A DNA stretch of 64,000 nucleotides. Origin: Larix kaempferi. Taxonomy: Eukaryota; Streptophyta; Pinopsida; Pinales; Pinaceae. The stretch is taken from positions 2,428,001 through 2,492,000 of the forward strand of contig BSBM01000712.1 in the NCBI GenBank assembly GCA_027924585.1. Reading direction: 5' to 3'. The notes under the pieces are model-generated. The model ran no database searches. It saw nothing but the letters and a program-made list of their open reading frames with translations, and was not told where the DNA came from. The number at the start of each line of letters is the position of its first letter. The first letter of the stretch is position 1. Below, one piece after another: positions 1-10,824 of the stretch. The position numbers and the translations under genes are program-made.

Positions 1-1529
1 TCAACATAGTTGAAGAGATCTTTCCAAATTCTCTTTCAACATTCGTGCAATTTGGTACCAATAATCGTTACCTGCATGGTTACCATTAACATCGCCTGGT
101 GTTACATGATCGGTTGGCCTCTTACCAAGGCTGCTCAGTCCTTTTGCCAACTTTATGATCATAGATTTGTTGCACCATCCTTTCTACATAAGGTTGTTGG
201 CTTCATGCAACAACATCCCTAGCACATTTAGCCATGCTCTTTGTTATCTTTGGTCCTACAACCAATACCAACATCAATAGTGATTATTAACCACAATCTT
301 CTCCATTAGTGGTTCATTGCATATGCAAACTTCATTATTCTACCAATATGCAAGATCCCATTTATGCACAAGCATTTCCATATGCACTATGCAATGTTTG
401 TTAAGATGCCATCTAGTGCATATACATCTATGTAATCCCTTACATTTTTAACATTTTTATGCCATATGACAATTTGATAATTATAAGTATGATAACAAAT
501 AGGGGTTTAAATAATTCTTCCCTTTTCGGTCCCTCATCGTAACATGGAATTCCTCTTCCATATCATGCAATTGTGGAAATTGCCCATATTGACAACAAAA
601 TTTGTTTGTCAAAACAGCCGCTGGCACTCTTCTGCACTAAATATCTATGATATATGTAGACCTCATTCAAACTCTGGTCATGTATCATTGTTCCCTGCTG
701 GACAAGCTTTCCAATGCCTGTCTTCATGCTTCATTCCGACACCGGGTGTGGAAACTGCATCTTTTCGAAAATGACAACTTTCACTCCACTTCTGCACATT
801 TTGCACAGTTGCATTTTGGTCCAGAATGCCAACTTTAGCCACCTGTGGAAGAAAATCTATGAGGAATCACAAAAACTTATCTACCGAGCGAAGTTATTCC
901 ATATAAAAAGGAACACTCAGTAATTCACGGATTTTAATTCCGATGCACCATTCATCTTCTATGAATTTCTGGGTTTGACTACTTCTCACTTTTCACATTT
1001 TTCCAAAATTCCAAATTTTGGGCCAAAAATGGATATCTCCCAAACGGTGCATTTATGGAAAATCTTCGTCTAACGGAAACTGTCCGTCTTAATGAGAATA
1101 TGAAATGTCTAGTTCAGTAAAAATTTTGATTCCCACATCTAGGGTCTCTTTTACTGCCCACAAGCTTTTCAAAATCCCGAAAAAGTGGCCCGGAACAGTG
1201 CTTTTTGGCCTTCTTGCTCACCCCGACTCCACATCCTTTGAAGTTTGGATCCAATATTCTGAACTTAACATTGTGCCTGCTTCACGACTGCCTCATATCA
1301 ATTTCAGCTCAAACCGACCTTCTGTCAAGCCTCGGGACTCCGTCCTTCAAAAGTCACTATTCCCCATTTTTTGTCAATTCGGAGAGTAACGGGCTTGGGG
1401 TCTTCACTGGTTCTTTCATGGCCTTCGTCAATGGCCTCCGAGCCGCACATGAATCATTCCATTCTGAGCCCGGATGCTCCTGCTATCAAAAAATCAAGTT
1501 TTGGTCACTTTTTTTTTTCTCGGGATGGT

Positions 1530-2010
1530 TAGCCGATCGCTCCCGCAATTGCGGAGCCATTCGCGGAACGCTTCTGTTGTGGAGCGATTCGGAGAATGCT
1601 CCCGTAGTTGCGGAGCCATTCGCGTAATGCATCCGCAGTTTCAGAACGGTTCACCGAATGCTTCCGAAATTTCGGGACGATTTGGTGAAGTCTTCCGCAG
1701 TTTCGGGGAGGTTCGCGGAAGCCTTCCATAATTGCGAAACGATTCGCCGAAGCCTTCCGCAGTTGCGGAACGATTCACCGAAGTCTTCCGCAGTTGCGGA
1801 ACGACTCGGCGAAGTCTTCCGCAGTTGCGGAACGACTTGCAGAATCTTTCCGCGGTTCAGAAGAAAATTCCTTCCGCAATTTTGGAAGAGAATTCCTTCC
1901 GCAAATTTCGGGGCGATTTCCCGAACTCCTCCGTGTTGCGGAAAAACTCGCAGAATGCTTCCGTAGTTTCGGAGCAATTCGTCGAATGCTTCCGCAGTTG
2001 CGGAAGACAT
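1530..2010. repeat. 31-bp minisatellite of palindromic units
   Basis: About 15-16 degenerate copies of a 30-31 bp unit. The clearest begin at 1754, 1785 and 1816 with spacing 31. Each unit holds two dyads: TTCCGCAGTTGCGGAA (7-bp arms around GT) and TTCGCCGAA. The block is much richer in G and C than its AT-rich flanks. Because 31 is not a multiple of three, the frame rotates, which explains the overlapping open frames on both strands. It lies in the internal region of an LTR element. Confidence 0.85.
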
Positions 2011-2155
2011 TCGGGAATTCTCTCCGAAACAGACTTAAACGAATTTTTCAAAACAAATTTTTCAAACAGACTTAGGAAAAATTTGAAAACTTTCTTTCTT
2101 TCAGAGATGACTGTAATTGGATTTGGCCCATAGAGGCCCAATGCTTCAACCAGCA

Positions 2156-2167
2156 GCTCTGATACCA
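2156..2167 (-). other. Primer-binding site (initiator tRNA-Met type)
   Basis: Reverse complement reads TGGTATCAGAGC, the usual plant PBS complementary to the 3' end of initiator tRNA-Met. Three bases separate it from the LTR start at 2171. It shows that the element lies on the minus strand with its interior to the left. Confidence 0.8.
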
Positions 2168-2170
2168 AAT

Positions 2171-3564
2171 TGTTATGTACCCACCCTTGGAACCAATGCA
2201 AGGTAGGGAACATGCTACCATTCTATGGGGCTTTTCATAAAGCTCAGCCCATTCATTAGAGGCATACCGTTAAAAACAAAGTGTGCAGATGTAATTCAAA
2301 CAAATATGCACAGCGGAAACAAATTCATCCACACACATATCTTCATATGCACTCAGTATATCAATATCAGTCATCAATTAATTAAAACAATGCAGAAGTA
2401 AATACATAGACATCAAAACACTTATCTTCATTTTTGCAACTGCCCAAGCAACTAGCTATGTCGCTGCAACGTTCCACCCAGCCATAGGCTCTTCGACAGC
2501 TTATACTGAGTCCGTCTGAAGGCCACCCCCGAGCTGGGCATGATTCTCATAAGGGGAAAGGGAACATTCCAGCTCGCCCACATCCCATTAACCATTTTAT
2601 CTCAGCCAAGCCAGTCCAACTGGGTTTATCAGGCTACAATGGAACAATGGATGCTCATTCTCAAGATCAAGCTAGAACAATGGATTTCCCATTACCCATA
2701 CCCCAACATACTCTTTCTTCTCACAGCAAAACGATTATTGACAGGGCTACACATTTACAACAGAGGTGTTCACAAAACAGGGTCCACATTGGTTCTCCCA
2801 ACTCGTGGTTCACCCAAACGAACTGTGGAAATTTCGATTTCAACCCCAGGGAGCAAAATCGATTTCTCTCCACTGGTTGGGATCCTTTCCAATGGCCTAA
2901 ACGACCTCCAGGAAGACCCAAAAACGTTCTGCTTTCTTCCCCCACTGGTAACCACCACAAAAACGTCCCTTCCCAGCTAAAAGATGAAGGGAAACACAGA
3001 AAACCGAGGGAGGAAAATGCCCAGGTAGCTAGAGTTGCGTGAGAGAGCAAGGCCATGGTGAATAATGGCTTAGGGAGAAATTTCGTGGCTCTATTCTTGC
3101 CCAAGGAGACCAACACGATTTTCCATGAAGGGTGGCTTGCCCATACCCGATTTTGGACAGCCATACCTCCCCATTCCCAAGGCATTAACTACCCCAACCA
3201 ACTCTTGGGAGAAATCAATGGTTGGGTACAAAAGTCAATATGGGTAGTTGAGGGTTTGATGGGTTCTCTCATTGACACTTGGCTTGACTCTAGTGGCTCA
3301 AGGGTTTGAATGTTCCCCCCCCCCAATCCCTTGTGAAAATCATGCCCCCATCTCTTTGTTTCATTGCATAGCTAGTTGTGGGTATTTTTATTAAAATGCA
3401 TATTACATGATATTTGAATTTCCAATGTGCATTACTAGCATGCAAACCATATGCATCACGAAATCGATGGCGGGGCCTTGGCCTTGAGATCCTCACCATG
3501 ATTTCATAACAAGATTACATAATTTATAATGTTAATGCCATGGGGCCAAACTGGGGACATTACA
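2171..3564 (-). mobile_element. 5' LTR of a truncated-by-window LTR retrotransposon
   Basis: The LTR starts TGTTATGTAC and ends GGGGACATTACA on the plus strand (TG...CA ends, 1394 bp), directly next to a PBS. It is followed by TCCAA, the likely target-site copy, whose partner would lie left of the window. The same architecture, including the segments around 2450-2540 and the stretch near 3465-3490, recurs in the solo LTR at 35461-36995, so both belong to one family. Open frames inside (for example around 2540-3185) are not supported as genes. Confidence 0.78.
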
Positions 3565-3902
3565 TCCAAAGCATTGTTAATTTGATGAGCAGAGCAGTGG
3601 TAAAACAAGGAGCAGGGGATACCAGTCCAGAGGATACTGGCGTTCCCAGGGGAGGAAATCCGGCAGCATTCCAGAGGATAACAAAGGGACCATGAATTTG
3701 GTAAGACCATTAACCCTAGCAGCGTAGGAATTTGGGAAAAATCCCACAGTTTTGATTGTTTCCACACTAAATACAGACGTTTCACTGTTTACTTCGCTTT
3801 TTCTGAGGGTTTATATGAAATATAGGTCGTATTTGAGGGGAAAAAATGACCCATGACGGAAATTTTTCCCATCAAATGCCAGCCCTGAACCCATCCACCC
3901 AA
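3565..3902. other. Unassigned sequence
   Basis: AT-rich DNA between the LTR end and the MITE. I see no gene, repeat family or RNA here beyond the probable 5-bp target-site copy TCCAA at 3565-3569. Confidence 0.4.
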
Positions 3903-4192
3903 GGATAATTTTAGGGGCGAAATTTAGCCCATGGGCTATTTTCCATGTTTTTTTCCAAAAAATTATTCGCCAATTTGCATTTTTTGAAGCCCCAATTTGC
4001 CCAATTTTGATGGGGTAAACTTTTTTCACTCTAAAAATCGTCAAATTATTATATAAACCATATAAAATCCTTCGAAATTGAAATAATTTTAGAAAACTAT
4101 CGCCAAATATTTTATAGTTGAAATTTTAAGAATTGGTAAGATTCGCCAAGGTTTATACACTTTTAAATAAATACGGGTCCTTAAAATTATCC
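3903..4192 (+). mobile_element. MITE-like element, copy 1
   Basis: About 290 bp beginning GGATAATTTTAGGGG and ending TCCTTAAAATTATCC, so the ends form an inverted repeat of at least 11 bp. The reverse complement of the whole sequence recurs at 39372-39649 with recognisable similarity along its length. There is no coding capacity. A target-site duplication is not clear. The superfamily is unknown. Confidence 0.72.
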
Positions 4193-6181
4193 CTGTTAAT
4201 CCATCTCTCGTTTGATAGAGAATGGGCTTGAACCCTACCATCACGACCAAAGAAATTTGAGATTTCCTTGTTGCAGAACACCGTAGCAATGGTAAGAAAA
4301 TGGTCTTGGGTAGTGTAAGACGATTCAGGGTTGTGATAAGATGATTCAAGATCCAACATCACCCTATCCGCATCCATGTGCAAAACCACTCAAAACTACC
4401 TAAAGTTGGTCTAAATTTGGTGACATTTCACCATGTTATCCTATTTTAAAAAAATCAGGCATGGAGGGAGGGAAAAATTTGCCAATTTTTGTGAGTTTTC
4501 TTGCATCGAGAGAGGGGAAATGACGTCTAGAATCCTCCCCCTCCACCAAGGTTGATTCTTATCATTTAAACCCTCTCCCCATAGCTAAAATCACTAACAA
4601 AATGTTCCAAATTTGTCCAAATCCTTTACAATTTCAAACATGCATGGTAGGGAGTGGGAGTCATACCCAATGCTATTCCACGTCATTTCATGCTTGAAAT
4701 TAAAAAAAAATGGTGTGTTTTTTGCAAAATTGACCAAATCTAGCCCAATTTTGGACAATTTTGTGCATGGGCCCACTTTCCCTCCATGTATGAAATTGCA
4801 TGAAATTTGGAAAAAATGGGCAAAAGATGGCCAAATTTGGTCTAAGTTAAAGCGTTCTAAGCTATTCTAAGGTGCCATATTATAGGGGTTTCTAACTGTT
4901 TAAATTTGTATACCAAGAAAGCATACTGACCCCCCAACCAATAAACCAATATGTTATTGGAAGACACCACTTTCATGTGGTTGTCTCCGTTGGTATAAGG
5001 GTGCAAACACAAAAATGGGTAATACATTTGCTTGTTGACGATTAAATTTGTAAAGTTTTTTGTTCATTAAACTTCAAGCAATCAAAACTCATATCTACAT
5101 TGAGAATTTCACTTTGAAGCATAACGAAGTTTTGTAGAGAATTATGTTACTCCATACTCATTTTTCTTTTATGGACACGATGTTATAAATTGCATGTGTA
5201 TTAACTGCATGCACCTAAAATTTTTGGCAAGGATAATGAGTGAGTAATACACATGGACACCTAGTTTTTAGATATAATTATTCATTTTAGGGAAAACTAT
5301 GTGTTAGCTTTTGGGATTACTCCAAAAGTGTTCTCACCTCGGTAGACAAGCAATAGGTCTCCAAGACCCTGGTGATGCTTCATGGTCATATCAATGTCTC
5401 GGTTTGGGTGGATGCTTGGCCTTGGTTAGTGTGTTGACATGGTACCCTTAGGAGATTGTTACCTAATCAACATGTTGATAAACTCATTGGGTACACATAA
5501 TGGGGGAGTCGATTGCTTGATCAAGGGAGGTACTTACCTAGGAGGAGGAGCATTGGGCACTTAACCCTTAGATATTGGGACCTACACACCTTGTAGGTTG
5601 GACACTTGATTTGATGATGCTTGGGTTGAGGAGGATACTTCATGGAGGTTGGTGATGGAACCAAGGACCTATGTTGAGGAGGAGAGTTGGACCTTTGTGA
5701 TCACATTGTCATACAATAGAGTAACATGTAGCACATAAATAGAGAAGGAGTACCTTGCATGAGGAAACTTGCATATCAAACCAATGTGGAAGAGGGAGTG
5801 TTAGACTAACATCGCCGAGTTTCGGTGGGAAATCCATGAATGAAGCAATATGACCACCGCCCGTTCCAAATAATCCCCAACATGATCTATATGAGGGGGA
5901 ACCCCATACCTCTTTGCATGCATTAACTAGTCAAGTGGCCCAAGAAACACACTTCTATATCCATGTTGTGAAAAAATTCCAAAGCAAATCAAATCATGTC
6001 TTATACTTAAAAATAATTCAAATATAAATAACTCTAAAAGAAATTACACTTTGAGAGAAAATAAGCTTTTGATAAAGTTTTTGGGAAGAAATAACTTTTG
6101 ATATTAAAACATTACAAGTAAATATATTTGCATGCTAAATTATATCCGCTTGGTAACATATTCTTGTTTTATCGCGTGTAG
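4193..6181. other. Unassigned AT-rich sequence
   Basis: No supported coding region, RNA gene or repeat. Short frames around 4600-4870 have no recognisable motif. It precedes the SET-domain exon and may contain upstream exons or promoter of that gene, or older transposon debris; nothing here lets me choose. Confidence 0.35.
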
Positions 6182-6905
6182 GTATCACCAAATAGGTATC
6201 TGTCAGATCTATCTTCCTCATGTGATGATGAAGATATACTCGGAGAGGTTGAAAGTGAGACGTGTTGTACTAGATCTATCGGTTCTATATCAACTAGATC
6301 TGAAAAGGTAAGGAAAATATTTCGTAGACGCATGTAATATTTTATTGCCAATAGAGGGTCATGTAATTATGATGCTGAGAGCATAGGTGACATTGAGTTT
6401 CCCTTGAGGTATAGACATCTAGTGCAATGATGGGTACCTAATAAGCTCCTTCGTCCTTACATGGATTGGGGCTATTTTCCATGGATGGCATAAAGGTCGA
6501 CTATGGCACTGTAACTGAATTGATGGAGTATGTCGGACCATTATACAGATACAATAACTGGTTGATCTTGGTCCAATATACTCGAAGTATGCGGAGATAC
6601 GAAGTTGTCGCAAATTATATACAACTAGAGAAAACAATAAAAACAAAGGGGCGACTATGTATATTGATGGGAGACCAAAAGCATCTGGAAATGTTGCTGG
6701 ATTTATAAATAGTACAAGGCCAGTGACAACAACTAAGCAACCAAATTGTGAATTTGAGGGACACGAAGAACATCGTATATTTGTATGTGCAAAAAAAACA
6801 ATACTTCCAAGTGAAGAGTTGTTGATCGATTACAACTTAAATCGAATAGATGTGGCTTCCACGGTCCAGGGTAACTGTGGAAGGTCACACACTATGTCTC
6901 ATCAG
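6182..6905 (+). pseudogene. SET-domain (histone-lysine methyltransferase-like) exon, broken
   Basis: An acceptor-like TCGCGTGTAG precedes 6182 and a donor (CATCAG then GTAAATG) follows 6905. The frame beginning at 6182 is acidic/serine-rich, then runs to PNKLLRPYMDWG. A shift near 6463-6470 leads to GLGLFSMDGIKVDYG, the SET-I motif. A second shift near 6645 leads to YIDGRPKASGNVAGFINST, then PNCEF and EELLIDYN (the pseudo-knot region). SET domains transfer methyl groups from S-adenosylmethionine to lysine, often on histones. The usual NHSC core is replaced by NSTRP. At least two in-frame stops (near 6335 and 6427) and two frameshifts make it a pseudogene. Its last 17 codons (6855-6905) are homologous to the downstream mini-exons. 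Family call is firm; subfamily is not determined. Confidence 0.8.
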
Positions 6906-7119
6906 GTAAATGCTAAATATAGTAACTAAACATGACTGTAATAACTAAATGTTTCGATTTTTTCTGTTAACATTTGATTTCCACTGTTGCCATTTGCCTT
7001 TTTCGTGCTTATTATGAATATTTCCATATGATAACATGATTATTACACTGTTATGCTTATCTCATTTTTTTATGTTACAATTATTGACTCAACTTTTATT
7101 GGTTGATTTATTTTGTCAG

Positions 7120-7197
7120 GGTTGCAACAGTGGAAAACCACACGCTGCTTCCACGATCCAAAGTGACCGTGGAAGGTCACAATCTATGTCTCGTGAG
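7120..7197 (+). pseudogene. Mini-exon of A type (78 nt) of the SET-gene relic
   Basis: Bounded by TTTTGTCAG acceptor and TCGTGAG/GTAAATG donor. Exactly 78 nt, 26 codons, phase 0 at both ends, open throughout. The peptide is Gly/Ser/Arg-rich (core AASTIQSDRGRSQS). It resembles the tail of the SET exon and six A exons further right. The intron after it is almost identical to the one after 21228 until it is interrupted at 7301. Confidence 0.7.
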
Positions 7198-7300
7198 GTA
7201 AATGTTAAATATAGTAAATAAATATGACTACAATAACAAAATGTTTCAATTTTTTCAGCTAACATTCGATTTTCACTGTTACCATTCGCTTTTTTCGTGC

Positions 7301-8157
7301 TTTATGGCACTTTGAGCTCTGTTTTGGAACGACTGATCTAGAGTTTCCAGGAACACTTGTTTATGACATCAAGGGTTTGAAGGTTGTCTCTGCTTGAGCT
7401 TGGGTCTACTTGCAACACCGAACCTGTCCTTACTTAGCACCAGGGTATTTTTTAAGGATTCTAATATAATACCTAAGTATAGTATTCTAGGTGATTATTT
7501 TGGATTGAAAAAATCATATATATATATATATAGATAGGTAGGCAAAAATTAATATGAAACATATAGGTTTCTATTGAAAATTGTAAATTTTGGTGAATAT
7601 TAAAATAAATAAATAAATATTTTATGCAAATATAGGTGATATTAGAGAGTAAAAATGACCAAATAATGAATTTATGTTTTGAAAAAAATCCCCCAAAATA
7701 GCCAATTGGCGAAAATTTTCCCTTAAAACTTACCTTGCTTAGAATAGTCCTTTATGAGGGTTTCTACATGAATTTTATTTCTCCCTCCTTCATGCGTGCA
7801 AGTCCATACTTCTGCTTACTATGGCTTTGTTTTTGTTGCGTTGACGGTCTTTGTCTGTTTTGAGGGATACTTGGTGTGCTGGTTGATTTTTTGGGCTTGA
7901 TATTTACTGTGCCATACCTCTTTGAGTGGCTGGTTCTTCTGTTGTACTTGTATGTTATTCTTATCAACATTTATGGTCTCTCTCTCTCATCTATGTTTAT
8001 GCCCTTTACTAAGGGCCAATTTGTTCTAGTTATTGACTTGCCTCTAAGAGGAAAGATTTGATCTGAAAGTTAAAATCTGAGTACAAGGAAGGTTCTTCCC
8101 ATCAGGTAAGTCATCAGACTCATGATTTTGACATGTTTGTTTTGCGATTTTTCTATG
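7301..8157 (+). repeat. Direct repeat, left copy (interrupts mini-exon intron)
   Basis: Begins TTTATGGCACTTTGAG and matches 20559-21130 in the same orientation, both ending near a TGTTTGTTNTGCGATTTT stretch. The left copy carries an extra block at 7441-7747. The upstream intron sequence breaks off at this boundary. No TG...CA ends or PBS/PPT were found, so I do not call it an LTR. It could be a dispersed repeat or part of a segmental duplication. Confidence 0.65.
7441..7747. mobile_element. Small insertion in the left direct repeat
   Basis: Absent from the otherwise similar right copy, where the flanks are joined at about 20709. Near the ends are AAGGATTCTAA and the reverse complement of TTAGAATAGTCCTT, an imperfect inverted repeat, so it may be a MITE. 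It includes a short TA run (about 7517-7532) and is AT-rich. The exact borders and target-site copy are not resolved. Confidence 0.5.
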
Positions 8158-8413
8158 ATGTTTGTGGTTTAATGGTGCATACAATATTTAATGGTAGTCT
8201 TGCAGCATGGTATGTCTTGGTAGGTGGTAGTATGATTCCTTTTTATTGGTTTCTAATTTTTCAGGTGCTAAGGAATTTGTATATATAAACCCCAAGGTTC
8301 CCACACTCTTCATCAATGTACAACACTTCATTCATGGGTTCTCCATTTCAACACATAATTTTCATCTCTTTCAACTTTAGCACAAGGACCTATTGGCCCT
8401 TGGGAGTATTAAG

Positions 8414-8518
8414 GTTGAAAGAGATGAACATTATGTTTTAATGGAGTAGTTGAAAGAGATGAACATTATGTTTTAATGGAGTAGTTGAAAGAGATGAAAA
8501 ATATGTTTTAATGTTACA
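8414..8518 (+). repeat. Tandem repeat, 3 x 35 bp
   Basis: Units start at 8414, 8449 and 8484 with GTTGAAAGAGATGAA. The first two are virtually identical; the third has a few changes. Each contains ATGTTTTAATG. Confidence 0.9.
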
Positions 8519-8734
8519 ACTGTGTTATCTTGGTTCACTAATTTTGTTGGTGCAAGTATGCTTCCATGTTTGGTTTCCCCTTGGTTGGGTATTTTGAAAG
8601 TCAAATTCCGGTAGAACCTAAATGAGGATGAGAGGATCACATCTTCCAAGTTGAACCCTTCATATAAAGTGATGATAAAATTTCAGTTGTTGCATGGCAC
8701 ATATGTGGACCACATATATTTGAGAGAGAGTCTT

Positions 8735-8930
8735 GTTATGCTATGTTGAATTTGTGGTTAGCCCACTTGTTATGTTATGTTGACTTTGTGGTTAGCCCAC
8801 TTGTTATGTTATGTTTATGGTTACCCCATTTGTTATGTTATGTTGAATTTGTTATGCTGAATTTGTTTTTATCCCACTTGTTTTGTTATGTTTGTGGTTA
8901 GCCATGTTTGTGTGTTGACTTTTGGTTAGC
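8735..8930 (+). repeat. Degenerate minisatellite, about 40-bp unit
   Basis: Four to five copies of a unit like CCACTTGTTATGTTATGTTG followed by a (A/C)TTTGTGGTTAG segment, increasingly diverged and shortened to the right. Simple internal TTATG repetition suggests slippage. Confidence 0.8.
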
Positions 8931-9234
8931 CCTCTTGTGGTTATATTTTTCATTGACCCTTCATTTAGCTTGATGGACACAACGACACACTGAGAGGGGG
9001 GGGTGAATCAGTGGGACAACACTTAATGCCAATTTTAATTTCTTTTTTTTGAACTCAAACATATATCATTTAACAATTTCACTTCAACACTTTTATCATT
9101 CACAATAGGTTATCAATTTAAACATATCATTCACAACATCAATCCACATCATAATTAGAGACACATCAAAATAAAATATTTGTAAAATTTTTACATTTTG
9201 ATTGGAGACTTCAATATCCAAAATGGGCTACAAC

Positions 9235-9239
9235 CCAAA
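9235..9239. repeat. Target-site duplication CCAAA (left) of gypsy-1
   Basis: CCAAA immediately left of the LTR start matches CCAAA at 17024-17028 immediately right of the other LTR. This perfect 5-bp duplication proves the two borders belong to one insertion. Confidence 0.92.
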
Positions 9240-10783
9240 TGATCCAAAAACAAGATCTTTGCTACTCTATGACGTTAACATGAATTGCATAAAGAGTATG
9301 AATGAAGCTCACAAATCCATAAGAAGAGAACCAAACAGCATAGACAATACACACATAAAGACAACAAGTTGATAACGAAGTTCGTCCAGGATGGACTACG
9401 TCTCCGGGCCTGCTTCTCAATAGGAGGGCCTGATCTATAATCTCAGCATAAAGGCAAAATACATGGCAATGATACAATGATACCTTGGCGACAATGGCCA
9501 GGAAGAGAACCGCTGCCCAAAACACAACAAGACTGCTTCCAGCAACTCCGAAGCCTGAAGACAGTGTAAAACGAGTATAAACACTCGTACCTTCCTCCTG
9601 CAGAGCTACGCAATCTCCCTTCTCTCCTTTAGCTACAAAGTCTCCACTCCAAAGCATGCTTGACAATGGAAAATGAGAGAGTTTATATAGGCTTGTTTGG
9701 ACTCCTCTCACATGATCCTCATGGTTTCTCAAGTTACAACAATTTTGCCTAAATAGGCATGTGGTTACAAACCTCCAAGTTTGGTTATCATGTGGTTGGG
9801 CTCTTTATTAACTAATAAACAAACATACTTAAAAAAAATACCTTTTTAAAATGGTATATGGTTAAAACCATATAAACAATAACAAACCCATTTTAAAATT
9901 TAACCCAAAGTTTTGTTATGCCACATGTAGTGGCGCTCCACCCTATGGCATGTAATCCGTTGAAAGTTGTTTTAAAACCATGGTCTCCACCCCATATTAG
10001 GTGGCATGTAACACATGGTATCCACCCCATATTAAGCGCCATAACCAACATTTGTTAAGAGCACGTGGTAAGCCATAACCAAAGTTTGTTATGTGGTGGC
10101 GCGTTGAATGGGTCATGAGCTCCACGTGACTTGTGGGTTGGAGTTGCAACAACTCCCCACATACCTTGTCGTATTGGCAACCATGGCCTCGACCCCACTT
10201 TTTGTGTTATTATAAACTTTTCCAAGCTTAAATAACATAATGTTAACCCACATACCAATAATCATAAGTAGCCCAAGTGGTGAAGGCGGAGCGCTTATAC
10301 AAGAGAGGTCACGGGGTCAAACCCCACGGAGGCCATAATTTTTGCCTTAGACATATTGGCCAATCCATGCTGCCACGTGGCGGCCTAGGATTGGTCCACC
10401 TCATTCCCAGTCAGCATCCAGTCAACCACCAAGTTACTATTTGTATTGCCACGTCACCATCCATACGTCCAGTCACCATATGCCAGCTTGGATCCGTACT
10501 ACCACATGTCACCTTGTGATTGGTCCGTACACCTGCCATGTCATATTGTCCGTACTGTACGAATGCCATGTGTCACCCTGTCAGTGGTGCCATGTGGCAC
10601 CTCTTTTTGCCAATTTTCCCTGTTGACCTTATAGGACAGAACGCGATAACTTTCTCATACGGAGTCCATTTGAGGTGAAACGAACGCCGTTGGAATCATC
10701 TCGACGAGCCCTTCGATCTGGTGTTGGTTTTGCTGAGATTGGAGGACTTCAAAAAATTTTCCTTCTTGGATCCTCCTGGATCA
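9240..10783 (-). mobile_element. Gypsy-1 3' LTR
   Basis: 1544 bp from TGATCC to GGATCA on the plus strand. It retains the 28-bp segment lost from the 5' LTR near 16999, where the deletion lies between T runs. A TATA-like CTATATAAA is on the minus strand at 9682-9690. A 156-codon open frame on the minus strand (9262-9732) also exists in the other LTR, but its start lies upstream of the TATA, so I do not call it a gene. Confidence 0.93.
10269..10324 (+). other. tRNA-like Pol III A-box/B-box pair inside gypsy-1 3' LTR
   Basis: TAGCCCAAGTGG (10269-10280) fits the A-box consensus TRGCNNARYNGG. GGGTCAAACCC (10314-10324) resembles a B box, set in a T-arm-like hairpin CGGGG-TCAAA-CCCC. The spacing is tRNA-like. 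It is antisense to the retrotransposon and is also present in the other LTR at 16537-16592. No complete cloverleaf is convincing, so it is either a tRNA-derived fragment (such as an old SINE head) or chance. Confidence 0.4.
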
Positions 10784-10795
10784 TTCCTCCCCACT
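10784..10795 (-). other. Polypurine tract of gypsy-1
   Basis: On the minus strand AGTGGGGAGGAA lies directly before the 3' LTR. It would prime plus-strand DNA synthesis. Confidence 0.8.
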
Positions 10796-10824
10796 GAGAA
10801 GCTTTTGGCCTCCAAAAGCCTTTA

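Larger units (their letters stand above)
1..2170 (-). mobile_element. Internal region (partial) of a minus-strand LTR retrotransposon
   Basis: This stretch lies inside the 5' LTR at 2171-3564, next to the primer-binding site at 2156-2167, so it should be the 5' leader or gag-proximal interior of an element that continues beyond the left edge. No reverse transcriptase, integrase or Gag motif is readable here. Short open frames on both strands are not convincing. The only clear structure is the minisatellite at 1530-2010. The assignment rests on its position relative to the PBS and LTR. Confidence 0.5.
8158..9234. other. Repeat-rich unassigned sequence hosting gypsy-1
   Basis: Holds two short tandem arrays (8414-8518 and about 8735-8930). 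It then passes into sequence with CACACTGAGAGGGGGGGG followed by TGAATCAGTG near 8980-9015, a motif I associate with plant LTR sequences. That sequence should resume at 17029 after gypsy-1. No gene is visible. Confidence 0.4.

Noticed and set aside
1651-2133. Open frames over the minisatellite on both strands
   Set aside because: A 31-bp period without stops opens several frames at once; this is a repeat effect.
2540-3185. Overlapping open frames of 120-154 codons on both strands
   Set aside because: They lie within an LTR, lack motifs, and the related LTR at 35461-36995 does not preserve them.
9262-9732. 156-codon minus-strand open frame, present again at 15530-16000
   Set aside because: It lies wholly in the gypsy-1 LTRs, so the duplication is expected. 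Its ATG is upstream of the TATA box, and no domain is visible.
10266-10336. Functional tRNA gene
   Set aside because: A and B boxes are plausible but acceptor and anticodon stems do not pair convincingly and the sequence lies in an LTR.
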